A stretch of DNA of 64,000 nucleotides from positions 1,612,001 through 1,676,000 of the forward strand of contig JAECYW010000014.1 in assembly GCA_023014335.1 (NCBI GenBank), written 5' to 3'. Source of the stretch: Galerina marginata. Its lineage: Eukaryota; Basidiomycota; Agaricomycetes; Agaricales; Galerinaceae. The notes beneath the pieces were generated by a model. It was not told the DNA's origin and ran no database searches. It saw nothing but the letters and a program-made list of their open reading frames with translations. The position numbers and the translations under genes are program-made. Of this stretch, positions 48,674 through 58,924 are shown piece by piece (positions within the stretch are counted from its first letter, which is position 1; the number at the start of each line of letters is the position of its first letter).

Positions 48674-50045
48674 GTAATGTGGTCAGGGCCCGGAGCGGAT
48701 CTGCTCGAGCACGCAGTGAGTGCCTCCGTGAGTTTGAACATGGAAAAAGGAACCCAATCCCTAACCGGCATGGCAGGATTTGGTCCAAAGGAGAGAGATC
48801 ATGCTCTCGGCCAGAGGCCAAGTTATACGTTCCGTGAAGGGTGTCCCAAAGGGAATCAAGTGAAATGCACGGGGCCCTCTGGTAAGAAAGAGCCTCGCAG
48901 GCTGGTAACGTACGCTTCTAGGTCCAATTCATCAGATCCCAGGGGCGTTTGTTGGAGTATGCAATATCCACAATGCATTCCTCAAAGAACTTGCGTTTAA
49001 CCTCTTTACAGAGTTTGCGGAAAGACTTCCAATTGTGCCTTGAGAGGGAGGCGCGATAGGTAGCCAGGGAGTTGGCACACTCGGGAGTCCACCAAGAGGA
49101 GGACCGGGAGGTAACAGATTTTGGCTTTGAGAAGCGATTGAATGCTTCTGTGAAGATCTCAGCAACGGTGTTAGCTGCAGCTTTGACGAGTTCCGGAGAA
49201 GTGAGATCTGTGATCGGAAGACCCCAGATCTGTGCAAGAATGCCGGTCAGGTATTGATGCTGATTGACAAGCAGTACTGATCTTTTACCGGCATCTAACC
49301 AGGAAGATCTGATGGGGACAAAAGTGCTAATCAGAACATGGTCCGATTGCATCTTAAGTTCCGGTTCAAGGCATGTCATGAGAGACACAGCTTGAGCCAG
49401 TGGGACAAACACCAGATCGATGACCGAGGGCCTGAGATCTGGATTGTGCAAAATGAAAGTCGGTCCCAGGTTGCTAGGAATGGCTAACTCGAGGCCGAGG
49501 GTAGCTGCTGTGTCCAGCAGCAAGATAGCTGTTGTGCCATGGGAGCGGCAGTCAGGATCCCACTCCAAAGAGTGACAGTTGAAGTCCCCGCCCATGTAGA
49601 CCATAGGTGGAAGAGAATTGGCTTTTTCAGCAAAGAGCTTAATAGCCGTATGTTCAGCATCTGAGTAAACACCCATGATGTTAAAGATTTTCTTTCCCAA
49701 GTAAAGGAAAAGCAGGACAATATTGCGACTGTCAATAAGATCACGTCGCAGAGAAGGCCGAAGCAGCCCAAGCCCTTTGTTCACAAAAGCGATACAACAG
49801 GGGGATACTCCTGCGGGCTGGGGACAAAACATCGGAATCCAGTCCAGATGATTTGCAGTCCCAATAACATCATCACCTTCTTTTGAAATGGTGCTGGGAG
49901 CTTGTCTTACGATACGCCAGGGCGGTTCTTGGACAAAGATAACGTTGTATATTTCAACGAGCGTGGAGAGACATACATCGAGTGCTAAAGAATTCTTAGC
50001 TACGTTGTATGAAAGTACTCTAATCTCGTCGGGTGTCCTTGGCAT
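48674..50045 (-). pseudogene. LINE ORF2 fragment: AP-endonuclease and start of reverse transcriptase
   Basis: The ATG at 50,045 overlaps the ORF1 stop (TGATG). The frame, open to 48,918, encodes an apurinic-type endonuclease: IRVLSYNVAKNSLALDV, VIFVQEPPWRI, MVYMGGDFNCHSLEWDP, SVIDLVFVPLAQ and MQSDHVLISTFV (the GDFN, D and SDH catalytic motifs). A degraded linker with stops and frame changes follows, then WVPFSMFKLTEALTACSSRS and APGPDHIT, the usual opening of a LINE reverse transcriptase. There the element is cut by the MITE pair; the catalytic core of the reverse transcriptase is missing, so it cannot move on its own. Confidence 0.8.
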
Positions 50046-51667
50046 CAAGCTAGGGACAACGGGTTAGAGGAAGAAGCCGGACGACAAATGACAACGCATT
50101 CACGTACCTGCGCATAGAGAGTGTCAATCGCCGGGCGATTGAAGCAGAGGCCCCAGAACCGACACTTGTTTGAGGTAGCAGAGTGCTCCTTCTTGCAGTT
50201 GGAGCACCGGTGGTGGTGTGGGCACGGCTCACCCACTGGCGTGGCAGGGATGGGCGGGTTGCTCTTGGTAGAGCCCTTGCAGCAAGCCGCATGGTCTCGG
50301 TGTTGCTCTTCCAGGTGAGGACCCAAGCAGATAGGGCAGCGCGAGGACAGAGCCTTGCACGCTGCAATGGCGTGGCCCCAGTGCCAGCAGCGCTGACATT
50401 GGGGAATGCCGGCTTTGCGGTTGGACTCCTTGATGATCAAGGTGTGCGGACTGAGCATGAAAGAATGCCCAATCAGTGCCTGGGGACGAGATCCCGTCTT
50501 GGAATCCCAGATGTTAAAGTACACAGTACTAGTAGTACTGGTCTTGGTGTTGTGGACAAGCTGCACGGGGCCGTCGAGATGAAGGAGATCAGTGAGGGCA
50601 GACTTATACATCACTTGCCTTATATGATCTGGATGAGTGGGACCTGCCTGGTTGGGCTGGTACATGGGGACATCAAGCACACGAAGATAAGACTTTGAGG
50701 CCGGGAGGCCAACCCAGATTTTATCACCGATATCATCTGGGAAGAAATTGTGAACGCACCCGCGAATGATATCAATATCCTTTTTGCGAGGAACGCCGGA
50801 GGTGGCAATCAAGTAACCTCCATAGGCCTGAGAGACAGATTCAGCCTTGATGCTGGCTCTGTGAGCGGACAAGGACTTCATGATGATGTCCAAGAGACGA
50901 TCACCCTCAACCGCAGAGGGTGAAGGCAAGGCAAAGTTGACGAGAACCTGTTTGCGCGAGGGACCCGACGACGTGAAAAAAGGGGTTTCCCTCTTCTGCT
51001 TCTTAGCAGGAGCGGGATTGCCCTGGGGAACAGAAGGCGTAAGTGGCCTTTTGGAGGGACCAACCACCAGAGCAGCTGGCTTAGCCGTGGCAGCTGCATA
51101 GCCCATACAAACAGGTTTCTGCGCCCTACCGGGCTTGGTGTGTAGAGGAACCGGCGGGAGAGGCCTCTGAAAAGGAACCACCTCCTTGGCCTTTGCAGGC
51201 CGCGGTTGCGGTTGGGGTTTCCGACCTCCTTTCGGATGGTCGGCATTCCCCTTACCTTTTTTATCGGGAGGAGGGGGAATGTCTGGGGGTCCAGACCTCT
51301 CCGGAGGGAAGAGGGCTGGGGCGGATGGAGCAGCTGCAACAAGGCGACGGATTGTCTGATCGTCAACATCCATTCCCCAGGGAAGCTGAACAAAAGGGAG
51401 GATTGCCTTGGATAAACTGACGAATCCATGGGGGGCACCGGTGGAAACATCTATCCACCCAGTATTGTTGAGGGCTGCGACAAAATCAACAACCCCGGAT
51501 GCAAGCCATTGAGAACCGGCGAGATTGGTGTCGGCCCTCGGCCTCCCGCTAGGGAGAGCCCTAGTGGCGCGTTCAATGGTGACAGCAATGGATGCCGCAG
51601 TTACACTCCCTTCAGTGACTGCTTCATCGCCATCTTGATCATCTGAGGAGGGCTCAAAGTCAGCCAT
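50045..51667 (-). CDS. LINE ORF1 (Gag-like, zinc knuckles)
   Basis: An uninterrupted frame of about 540 residues from the ATG at 51,667. The N-terminal half is acidic then Pro/Lys-rich. The C-terminal half has an RNA-binding region, then zinc-knuckle-like clusters CQRCWHWGHAIAAC, CPICLGPHLEEQHRDHAAC and CSNCKKEHSATSNKC. This is the ORF1 type of fungal and insect LINEs of the Tad1/I group, an RNA chaperone for the element's transcript. It stops at TGA 50,045-50,047, where TGATG couples it to ORF2. The frame is intact, unlike ORF2. Confidence 0.8.
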   Translation of the reverse strand: MADFEPSSDDQDGDEAVTEGSVTAASIAVTIERATRALPSGRPRADTNLAGSQWLASGVVDFVAALNNTGWIDVSTGAPHGFVSLSKAILPFVQLPWGMDVDDQTIRRLVAAAPSAPALFPPERSGPPDIPPPPDKKGKGNADHPKGGRKPQPQPRPAKAKEVVPFQRPLPPVPLHTKPGRAQKPVCMGYAAATAKPAALVVGPSKRPLTPSVPQGNPAPAKKQKRETPFFTSSGPSRKQVLVNFALPSPSAVEGDRLLDIIMKSLSAHRASIKAESVSQAYGGYLIATSGVPRKKDIDIIRGCVHNFFPDDIGDKIWVGLPASKSYLRVLDVPMYQPNQAGPTHPDHIRQVMYKSALTDLLHLDGPVQLVHNTKTSTTSTVYFNIWDSKTGSRPQALIGHSFMLSPHTLIIKESNRKAGIPQCQRCWHWGHAIAACKALSSRCPICLGPHLEEQHRDHAACCKGSTKSNPPIPATPVGEPCPHHHRCSNCKKEHSATSNKCRFWGLCFNRPAIDTLYAQVRECVVICRPASSSNPLSLA

Positions 51668-52033
51668 CTCCAAATCAGAGGGGGGTGGTCCGTGCGCAGA
51701 GGCAGTAACCGTAGTATTGGACGCCCTAGAGGACAGCCTGGAAGGTCCTCAACGTTCCTGAGCAGGGACATCGGGGGTATAGCAAGCTCTGGCTGCAGAA
51801 GATGCAGCAGAACCGGAAGATCCAACTGCAGGAGCTGCAGTAAAGACCGGAGGGGTGTTTCAACTTGTCTGGCCCGTATCTTGGGCGCCACACAGGCGCT
51901 CTTCCCCAGGCTTGGGAAGCATAATCGATGGGTTGCAGTGAAGCGGTGTACCAAGTTTTGATAAGATCGAACAAGTGGTTGTTGCGTGGTGAATGAGTTA
52001 AGCGACATCAAGATTTTCTCACGCTGTGTACCA
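51668..52033 (-). mobile_element. LINE 5' region upstream of ORF1
   Basis: Sequence continuous with the LINE, with a degenerate coding-like frame upstream of the ORF1 ATG. Its true 5' end is not evident; it abuts a Ty3/gypsy fragment at about 52,035. Confidence 0.45.
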
Positions 52034-52584
52034 ATATGGTAGAAAGCAAGAAGGGATGTCCTTGAGCCCAGGTGGTATTGGTATGTTTCATTCTTCCCAA
52101 GGTATGTGCGGTACAGTTGGAATTATGTAAGGTGATATGATTCTTTTAGAGTACCGCATTCCATGTCTTCGAATGCAATTCCTTCTTCATTTAACACCAT
52201 TATGTGCTTGAATAATTTTTCCTCCTCTGGCCAATGGAAGCCCTGGGAGTTTATGTTTAATTTGGCCATTCGCACTTCAGTTATCTTTTTGGTAGGTTCA
52301 AACTTCGGAGGTTTTTGAGGTAGTGAAGATAAAGAAAGTAAAGGATCTTCTGGAATTTGTCGGTTTACTCAGCAATCTTCTGGGAAACTTGTAGAGATAG
52401 GGTGAATTTTCTTGTCAACACATTTATAAGCAGTAAACGTAAAACAGTTTGTATTGGTGAGTTTGTCTGGTTGAAGGATATGTATGTTGTTGTCCTCAGC
52501 TTCAAAAGGAGGGTTGAAAAGTATTTCTTCTTCACAGATTTGAGTGGAGGTAAATGAGGGAGATGTGGGAATGAAATTGTACAT
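52034..52584 (-). pseudogene. Degenerate Ty3/gypsy pol fragment
   Basis: On the minus strand, frames linked by one frame change and interrupted by stops read KPPKFEPTKKITEVRMAKLN, then FHWPEEEKLFKHIMVLNEEG and, shifted, SPYIIPTVPHIPWEE followed by NIPIPPGLKD. This is the segment just before the reverse transcriptase of Agaricomycete gypsy elements. No RT core, integrase or LTR is present here. Confidence 0.65.
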
Positions 52585-52996
52585 TTTGTGGTTTATAAAT
52601 GGTCGTATTTTAGGACTTTAATTGAATGTCAAGGTATTAATGTCGCAGAGTATTAGCTTGTGCTCCTGCTTTATTAACATCTTGCGGACTTGATTCCTAT
52701 GGTAGTCCGCAGGGAACCTGATAAATCGAAAGGAGGCTGATGAATTAGTGTCACATCAGTTCTCAACTTGATTAAGATTATTATGGGCCGCGGGGGACTT
52801 GATAAATCTAATGTCTATGTCTCGCGTGGGGGACTTGATGAATTTTAAGTCTTGTTTTAAGTCAGTGGGCAGCCTTCTGAAAGGTATAAACCTTCGTCAA
52901 TGTCTTACTTGGAATTCAACCTTTAAGATTTGTTGATCTCGGACTGGACTATTGTCACACCAATTTGACCAGCAAAAATGTTGTCCATTTAGAAAT
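52585..52996. other. AT-rich filler without recognised elements
   Basis: About 410 bases between the gypsy fragment and the next MITE copy. It contains several short imperfect repeats around GGGGACTTGAT(A/G)AAT (52,793-52,840). No gene. Confidence 0.4.
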
Positions 52997-53250
52997 ACTT
53001 GGTCAGAGGCCATTGCTGCACATGGCAAAAACAAGTTCTTACTTTGGGGTGAGTCAGTACCTAGAGACCTGTTATTGAATAATGCATGTGAAATAAGGAA
53101 TTAAATAAATAGATGTTAAATAAGCAAATAATGGACAGTCTGCTCAAACTCCCTGGATACACATGCCACATAAAAGCCCTGATTTTTACAATTTTTTTGA
53201 TACCAAGATCATAAAAATTGGCCTAGTAATGGCTGAGATACAGAAACTAC
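52997..53250 (+). mobile_element. ~400 bp MITE family, truncated copy
   Basis: It starts ACTTGGTCAGAGGCCATTGC, shares the internal TGGATACACATGCCACAT subfamily block with the copy at 63.4 kb and breaks off after GGCTGAGATACAGAAA. Further shreds of the left end (GGCCATTGCT..ACATGGCAAA) lie at about 53,262-53,290, 53,390-53,410 and 56,564-56,590. Confidence 0.65.
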
Positions 53251-53468
53251 TTGTTAAGAGGCCATTGCTCTACATGGCAAATACGAGTTCTTTTTCTTCT
53301 TAATTCTCTTTATCAAAGATTTTTCAATATATTATTGGGTTGTATATCAAAGATAGATTTTATCATATTTTTACCTGCATAGAGTAGCAGTACATGGCAA
53401 AAACAAGTCCTCATGTACTATGTCTCAGTAATTGATTAATAACAAAGTGAGATGTTATCTGATTGGAC

Positions 53469-54075
53469 TAGTGTTTTGAAGTCTGGTCTAGTCTGGTTTT
53501 TTCGCATTTTTGGCAAGGACCAGGACTGTAACTGGTTCTAGAAATTTATAAATGTTCAAAAAACTGGACTGGACTGATGACAACCGGTCCTCATCGGTTT
53601 TTTTGCGGTCCTGGACCAGTCTTGGTCTTAACTGGTTGCCAGCCGGTCTCAACTGGTTTTTTGATACATTAACATCAAAATTTAGTGTAGATATATGAAT
53701 ATAATTTGTAAAGATCATATATATCTTTAAAACAAGTCTAAGAACATTAAATTCTGTTGAGAATTGCCAATTATACAGAAATATTCACCATTTCCTACTC
53801 TTGTGGGAGTTTCAAAATGGTTTGTTTTATTTTTCAGTGTGATGAACTTTGTCTAAAATTATAATACATAGTGCGTTTTAAAGGGAAAAATAAGGGCCAC
53901 AAAACTACTGGTTTGGACTGGTCCTAGGACCAAAAACTGGTTCTCAAAGATTGGTCTTTTTCTGGTTTTTCATTCTCAAATATCAAAAGACCAGACTGCT
54001 GGTCCAGTATTTTTGCAGTTTGGTCCAGTCTTTTTGCAGTCTTTTCCAGTCTTAGGACCGGACTTCAAAACACTA
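53469..54075. mobile_element. hAT-like MITE (607 bp) with 8 bp target duplication
   Basis: Terminal inverted repeats TAGTGTTTTGAAGTCTGG and CCGGACTTCAAAACACTA (one mismatch). Flanks GATTGGAC (53,461-53,468) and GATTGGGC (54,076-54,083) differ at one base, as expected of an aged 8 bp duplication. Subterminal regions hold many short repeats of CTGGTC/GGACCAG type. No transposase frame. TAGTG-type ends and 8 bp duplication fit the hAT superfamily. Confidence 0.8.
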
Positions 54076-54278
54076 GATTGGGCTGATCCTGAACTCATTG
54101 GAAAGGTAATAAAAAGATGCATTTTATGGTATAAACCAGAAAATCACTAGTTTAGCTTGTACACAGTACTTATGCTTGCTATGCATTTGTAAAAGTAGTC
54201 TAAAGATATAAATCTAGTAAGTTATTGCTTTATATCAAGTTTTAATCCACACAGAAAGCAAAAAAAAAGGATAAAAAA

Positions 54279-54790
54279 GCGCCAGCAAAGCACTTTTCTA
54301 GCCCACCCACAGTCAACTGACATGACCTGTGCTAGAAAAGAAAGCTATCTACAGATAAAAGTGCCCTAAAAACATATATCTAGCTATATACTACTGTCTA
54401 TCAAGGTTTACTTTACACAAAAAGGTAAAAAAGAGGTAAAAAAGCGCCAGCAAAGCACTTTTCTAGCCCACACACAGTCAACTGACATGACCTGTGCTAG
54501 AAAAGAAAGCTATCTACAAATAAAAGTGCCCTAAAAACATATATCTAGCTATATACTACTGTCTATCAAGTTTTACTCTACATAAAAAGGTAAAAAAGAG
54601 GTAAAAAAGCGCCAGCAAAGCACTCTTCCAGCCTCATAATCTATACTAGGGAAGAAAGCTATCTACTAATATAAGTACATTAAAGACTCATATTTAGCTA
54701 GTTAGTATTGAGTCTATTAAGTTTTAAACTACATAAAAGGCACAGAAAAAAAGGGGGAAAAGTGCCAGCAAAGCACCTTTCTGCTTTATA
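54279..54790. repeat. Tandem array of ~165 bp units (about 3.2 copies)
   Basis: The motif GCGCCAGCAAAGCAC starts at 54,279, 54,444 and 54,609, with a diverged copy at 54,762 (GTGCCAGCAAAGCAC), so spacing is 165, 165 and 153. Units also share CTAGAAAAGAAAGCTATCTA and AAACATATATCTAGCTATAT. The first two are nearly identical; similarity falls to the right. No coding capacity. Confidence 0.8.
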
Positions 54791-54960
54791 CAAACTTATA
54801 ATGAATCTAAAAAGAAAGAGACAACAGTTAGTAAGCTTTGACCAGCATGTCATGGTATCCCCTCAGCGAGGGGTACACTATCGGCCTATCTGGGTGGACT
54901 AACATGCTGGTAAAGAAGAAAGAAAGAAGTGATGAGCTGGCAGTTTATAACTATGTGACA
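54715..54960 (+). repeat. Left copy of a ~250 bp inverted repeat
   Basis: This stretch, from TTTTAAACTACATAAAAGGC to ATGAGCTGGCAGTTTATA, recurs in reverse orientation at 58,925-59,170. It includes the stem-loop at 54,842-54,910 and the (A/G)AAG-rich stretch AAAGAAGAAAGAAAGAAG. Confidence 0.75.
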
Positions 54961-54989
54961 TATGTTACAAGTCACACAAATTTATCTAA

Positions 54990-55022
54990 TCCAATAAGAT
55001 AAGATAAGATAAGATAAGATAA
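54990..55022. repeat. GATAA microsatellite
   Basis: About six perfect copies of the pentamer GATAA (AATAAGATAAGATAAGATAA and continuing). Confidence 0.9.
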
Positions 55023-55199
55023 AAAGATAACTCTGGTATTGTATATACTGATTGTATATAGTTGATTTTCAGGATTCTCCATACTTAATTGATAATTGAT
55101 CTAATAAGCAATAAAACATCCAATATTTTGAGAATTGTGGTAGTAGTGACTGAGACAAACTTCTATCAGATTTGTTGTGGCTACATAGAGTACTATTAC

Positions 55200-55470
55200 A
55201 AAGCCTTGAATTTTATAATTTTTGTATGAATTGACTAAGTACTAACATTTTAAATGTAAATTTAGAGATTTTTTTTTTTTTTGGGTGGCTGTGCAGAGTA
55301 CCTACGCGTCGGTGCTCTGCACAGCCACAGAAAATATTGTTTTCAGTGTCTCTCAACCATCACTGCCTCAATTCTTATGAAAATAATATTAAAAAAATTG
55401 CAAAATTCAGGCCTTTCCAATGGTATTTTGCACAGCCACAGAATATACCAGCTAGCCACAATCAAACAAC
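55200..55470. repeat. Foldback element A with central GC-rich palindrome
   Basis: Inverted arms around TTGAATTTTATAATTTTT and AAAATTGCAAAATTCAGGCC enclose a 44 base palindrome (55,285-55,328) with arms GTGGCTGTGCAGAGTACC. The right end carries CACAGCCACAGAATA. It is homologous to the element at 57,866-58,195. Confidence 0.7.
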
Positions 55471-56050
55471 AACAAAATATTTTATTCAATCTATTAAGCT
55501 GAGTTCTTCATGGATTCCTTTAAAATAAAATGTATAATTAGTAGAAAATTCAGGACTATCAAATAGTAAACTATTAGCAAAGGTCATATGACTTTAAAAT
55601 TGCCAAATTTTGATATTTTCAAATTTTAGTTATTTAAATTGAAGGAAATTGATGATTTGACTGTGCTGAACACCTTGATGTGTTGGCATACCTATCCAAA
55701 TAATTATCTCATGGTTTAATATTATCCAAATTATTGGTTTTTCAATGTAATTGACTTCTATTTCCATTACTTAAACCAAGTTTATCACATTTAAAGGATG
55801 TGGGAAATAATTTTAAACTCAGGAACAGCAAAGATTTATTCCTTACATAATCTAGTCCCTCCACCTTCACTAAAGCTGAGGAGCCCCCAAAAAAGGCTAT
55901 ATTGATTAAAAAGATATAGATGTAACAGTGATATAATATTAGATAAGAAAAAGTGATTGATGACTAAAATATATAGGAAACACATGCATAGCTACCTAAA
56001 GAAACAACCAGCATAACTTGCTTTTAAAAGCATTTTAGAATTTTGTGATT

Positions 56051-56096
56051 TGTGGCTGTGCAGAGTACCGACACGTCGGTACTCTGCACAGCCACA
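56051..56096. repeat. GC-rich palindrome, copy 2
   Basis: A 46 base sequence that equals its own reverse complement except for two central bases. Arms TGTGGCTGTGCAGAGTACCG; centre ACACGT. Stands alone without the long AT-rich arms. Confidence 0.85.
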
Positions 56097-56403
56097 ATAG
56101 GAACCGCAGATTTTTATTTAAAAGGCATTTTAGAAGTTTTAAAGCTTTATATGTACATAATGTTAGACTTTCAAAATAAAGTGTGTTACTAGTGATTTAC
56201 ACTAATAAGAGCACAATAAGCTTAATTTACACAAGGGATTACATGTTGGTACATATGTGATTATCTTACAGAGTGAGATATGACCATAGTTGTTCACAAT
56301 ATTGTGTTTGAAATAATTGTGATACAGAACTCCAAATTACTGTTAATAAGAAGATGACCAAACAGTAAAACTTTTTACATAATATCATTTTTATCTTCTG
56401 ATT

Positions 56404-56524
56404 AAAAGTTGTAATGTTGTTGTTATACATATGTTTTCATCCAATATAGCCTCTTGGGGGCCTTTCTGAGCTTTCGCTATATTGGATGAAAACATATATG
56501 TATAACAACAGCATTACAACTTTT
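56404..56524. repeat. 121 bp hairpin with ~46 bp arms
   Basis: The left arm begins AAAAGTTGTAATGTTGTTGT and ends TTTTCATCCAATATAG. The right arm is its complement with a few mismatches, ending ACAGCATTACAACTTTT. The loop is about 27 bases. It could be a minimal foldback element or a small-RNA precursor. Confidence 0.75.
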
Positions 56525-57865
56525 ATCAAAAAGAAAGAGCTCAGTAAATAACTTGTGAAGCAGCCATTGCTGCGCATGGCAAATACGAGTTCTTTATATC
56601 ATTTTCTTTTTTCTTTTCTCAATAAGTTTATATAATCAATGGGCCAGACTAATTTATCATACAGTAGATTGGCGCTTATTGATAAAATTAGTTACTGATT
56701 TAATAAATATATCCCAATACTGTCCAATTTCCTTCAATTTGGATGTCCTGCATCACAGGGACCTCAGATTTGTCCTAAATGTCACACCTGTCCCATGTCC
56801 CAAGGCTTTTGTCCCAAACCTCTGGCCAAAAATCAACCCAAATAAGGGAATATAGGGTCCAAAATAAGCGCCAAAACTTCAGAGTCCTCCTTAATTTAGA
56901 AGGTGTACAAAACCAAAATTTTAGACAGTCAGGTCACAGGTCTACCCTTTGTACAATTGAATGAAATCGGACAGTATACTCATTTTAGCCACTCAATAGT
57001 CATATAATATTGTGAGAAGAGTATCATGTCAAATATACATGCTATTCAGGACTATCAGTTTGGCTCAAAGTAAGCTAAATATGTAAAAAAAAATCAATGT
57101 TGGCTTTATAGGCTTTTTGGTATCAACTACCCCATTATTAAAGATAATTTGTAGATTAAAAACATTAAGAAATATTTAAAGACCCAAAGAAATTGTAATC
57201 ATAGCTCAGCGTTTACAATACAACAAAATGAATAATTTGAATATTAAATCAAAGTATTTTGGGAATGTTGCAAATATTTGTAAATATTTGTCAGTATAAA
57301 TATAAGCAGTGGATCATCAAGAATTTTCCCAATTTTATGATATAAAATTCACAATATTTTGACCAGCATTCAGAAAGCTGTGATGGTATAATATATTTAT
57401 ACTCCTATCTTTCTCATTTTCTGAACAAGAAAGTTGCCAGATGACATAGTATAATATATTTGGACCCCAAAAAATATCTTTTATTTTACAGATTTTTTTC
57501 TCATTCCAGAACTTTCCTACTCATGTATGCAAAATTCTTATTTCTTGAATAAAACAAGCAAAGCCAAATATTTGCAAACAGTTATCCAGCTAATTAATTA
57601 CCCTGAATATTCTGGTTTTTTTAATATTAAATTTGTGCAAATTGAATCAGATTTGAGCATATTACAGCCTGATTACTGATTTGGAGACTTGTGTCCAAAA
57701 GCTATTTCTCAATAAAGAAATTACCTGGTCACATGATATTAATATATTTGTAATCAGAAAAGTACTACATTTATAAGGCTTGAATTTTACAATTTTTCTG
57801 ATATCATTTTTGCAAGAATTGACTGAGTAATGAATAAAATACACTAAAAATAATAATTTGGTGTG

Positions 57866-58195
57866 GCTGTGCAGAATACCTTGTGGCTGTGCGAAATGCC
57901 ATTTGCAAGGCCTGAATTTTACAAATTTTTTGACATTAATTTTGTGAGAATTGACCCAGTAATTGATGTTTTAAAGGTAAATTGGTGATTTTGTTTTTTA
58001 GGGTTAGGGTTCCAATGTGGCTGTGAGACCTTCTTCGCGACGGAGGTCTCACAGCCACACCAAAATATCGTTTTCAGTGTATCTCAGTCATTACTGGGTC
58101 AATTCTCACAAAAATAATGTCAAAAAATTTGTAAAATTCAGGCCTTTCAAATGAAATTATGCACAGCCACAAAGTATTCTGCATAGCCACAATCA
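57866..58195. repeat. Foldback element B with central GC-rich palindrome
   Basis: Long inverted arms (left from GTGTGGCTGTGCAGAATACC, right ending at GTATTCTGCATAGCCACA) of about 120 bases enclose a palindrome at 58,016-58,059 with arms TGTGGCTGTGAGACCT. Arms share AAGGCCTGAATTTTACAAAT and GAATTGACCCAGTAAT. The AATTTTA-CCAGTAATG-GATAC skeleton resembles the interior of the 400 bp MITEs, suggesting distant kinship. Confidence 0.7.
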
Positions 58196-58829
58196 AATCA
58201 TTACAACTTATGTTATGCACTCTATTGAGCTGAATTATCCATGGATTTCTTTAAAATAAAATGTATAAAAAGCAGAAAATTCAGGGCTTTAGAATGGTGG
58301 TCTGTGCACAAAGGTCACATGACTGCAAAATTGCAAAATTTGGAGATTTTGGTATTCTAATCGTTTAAATTAAAGAAATTTGGTAATTTAAGAAAGTTAA
58401 AGACTTTGGTGGATGGTCATACACCTATAAATATTGATCTCTGGGTTCAATAACATTAAAAGTGCATTTTTTGAGTGATTTGACTTTCCTTTCATGTGAT
58501 TTCTGCAATCTGAGCCACTTTTATCATATTTGAGGCTTGTGGGAAATGATTTCAAACTCAGATGTACCAAATCTTACTTCTAATCTTACTAGAGCAATGT
58601 TTTTTAACTAACTAAAAGGAAAGTAGAAGAACATAAAGCAGAGCAGTAGAATTATATGCATTTCCTAATATATTATCTAATTTGATGAATTTTTTTTCAA
58701 CTTTCTGTCTGTTGATATGAAACCATCTGATTTTTCCTCTTTTATTGGTGTTAGAATCATTGGATTTGATCAAAAAATCAGTGAGATATCGCTAAAATAC
58801 AAAATAAACCTAACCTTAGGTGTTATTTG

Positions 58830-58871
58830 GTGGCTGTGAGGCCTCCGTCGCGACGGAGCTCTCACAGCCAC
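58830..58871. repeat. GC-rich palindrome, copy 4
   Basis: Arms GTGGCTGTGAG and CTCACAGCCAC around the perfect palindrome CTCCGTCGCGACGGAG. It is flanked on its right by ATTGGAACCTTAACCCTAAA, the reverse complement of the sequence left of the palindrome in foldback element B (58,000-58,016). Confidence 0.8.
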
Positions 58872-58924
58872 ATTGGAACCTTAACCCTAAAAAAACAAAA
58901 TCACATGACACATTTCACACTGTC

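Noticed and set aside
54279..54790. CRISPR-like array
   Set aside because: The units are long (~165 bp), the sequence between the short motifs is also repeated, and the organism is eukaryotic.
57998..58014. Two TTAGGG-like units near the palindrome, with the inverse at about 58,880
   Set aside because: Only two units, and they are part of an element flank shared by two palindromes, so not evidence of a telomere or a fusion.
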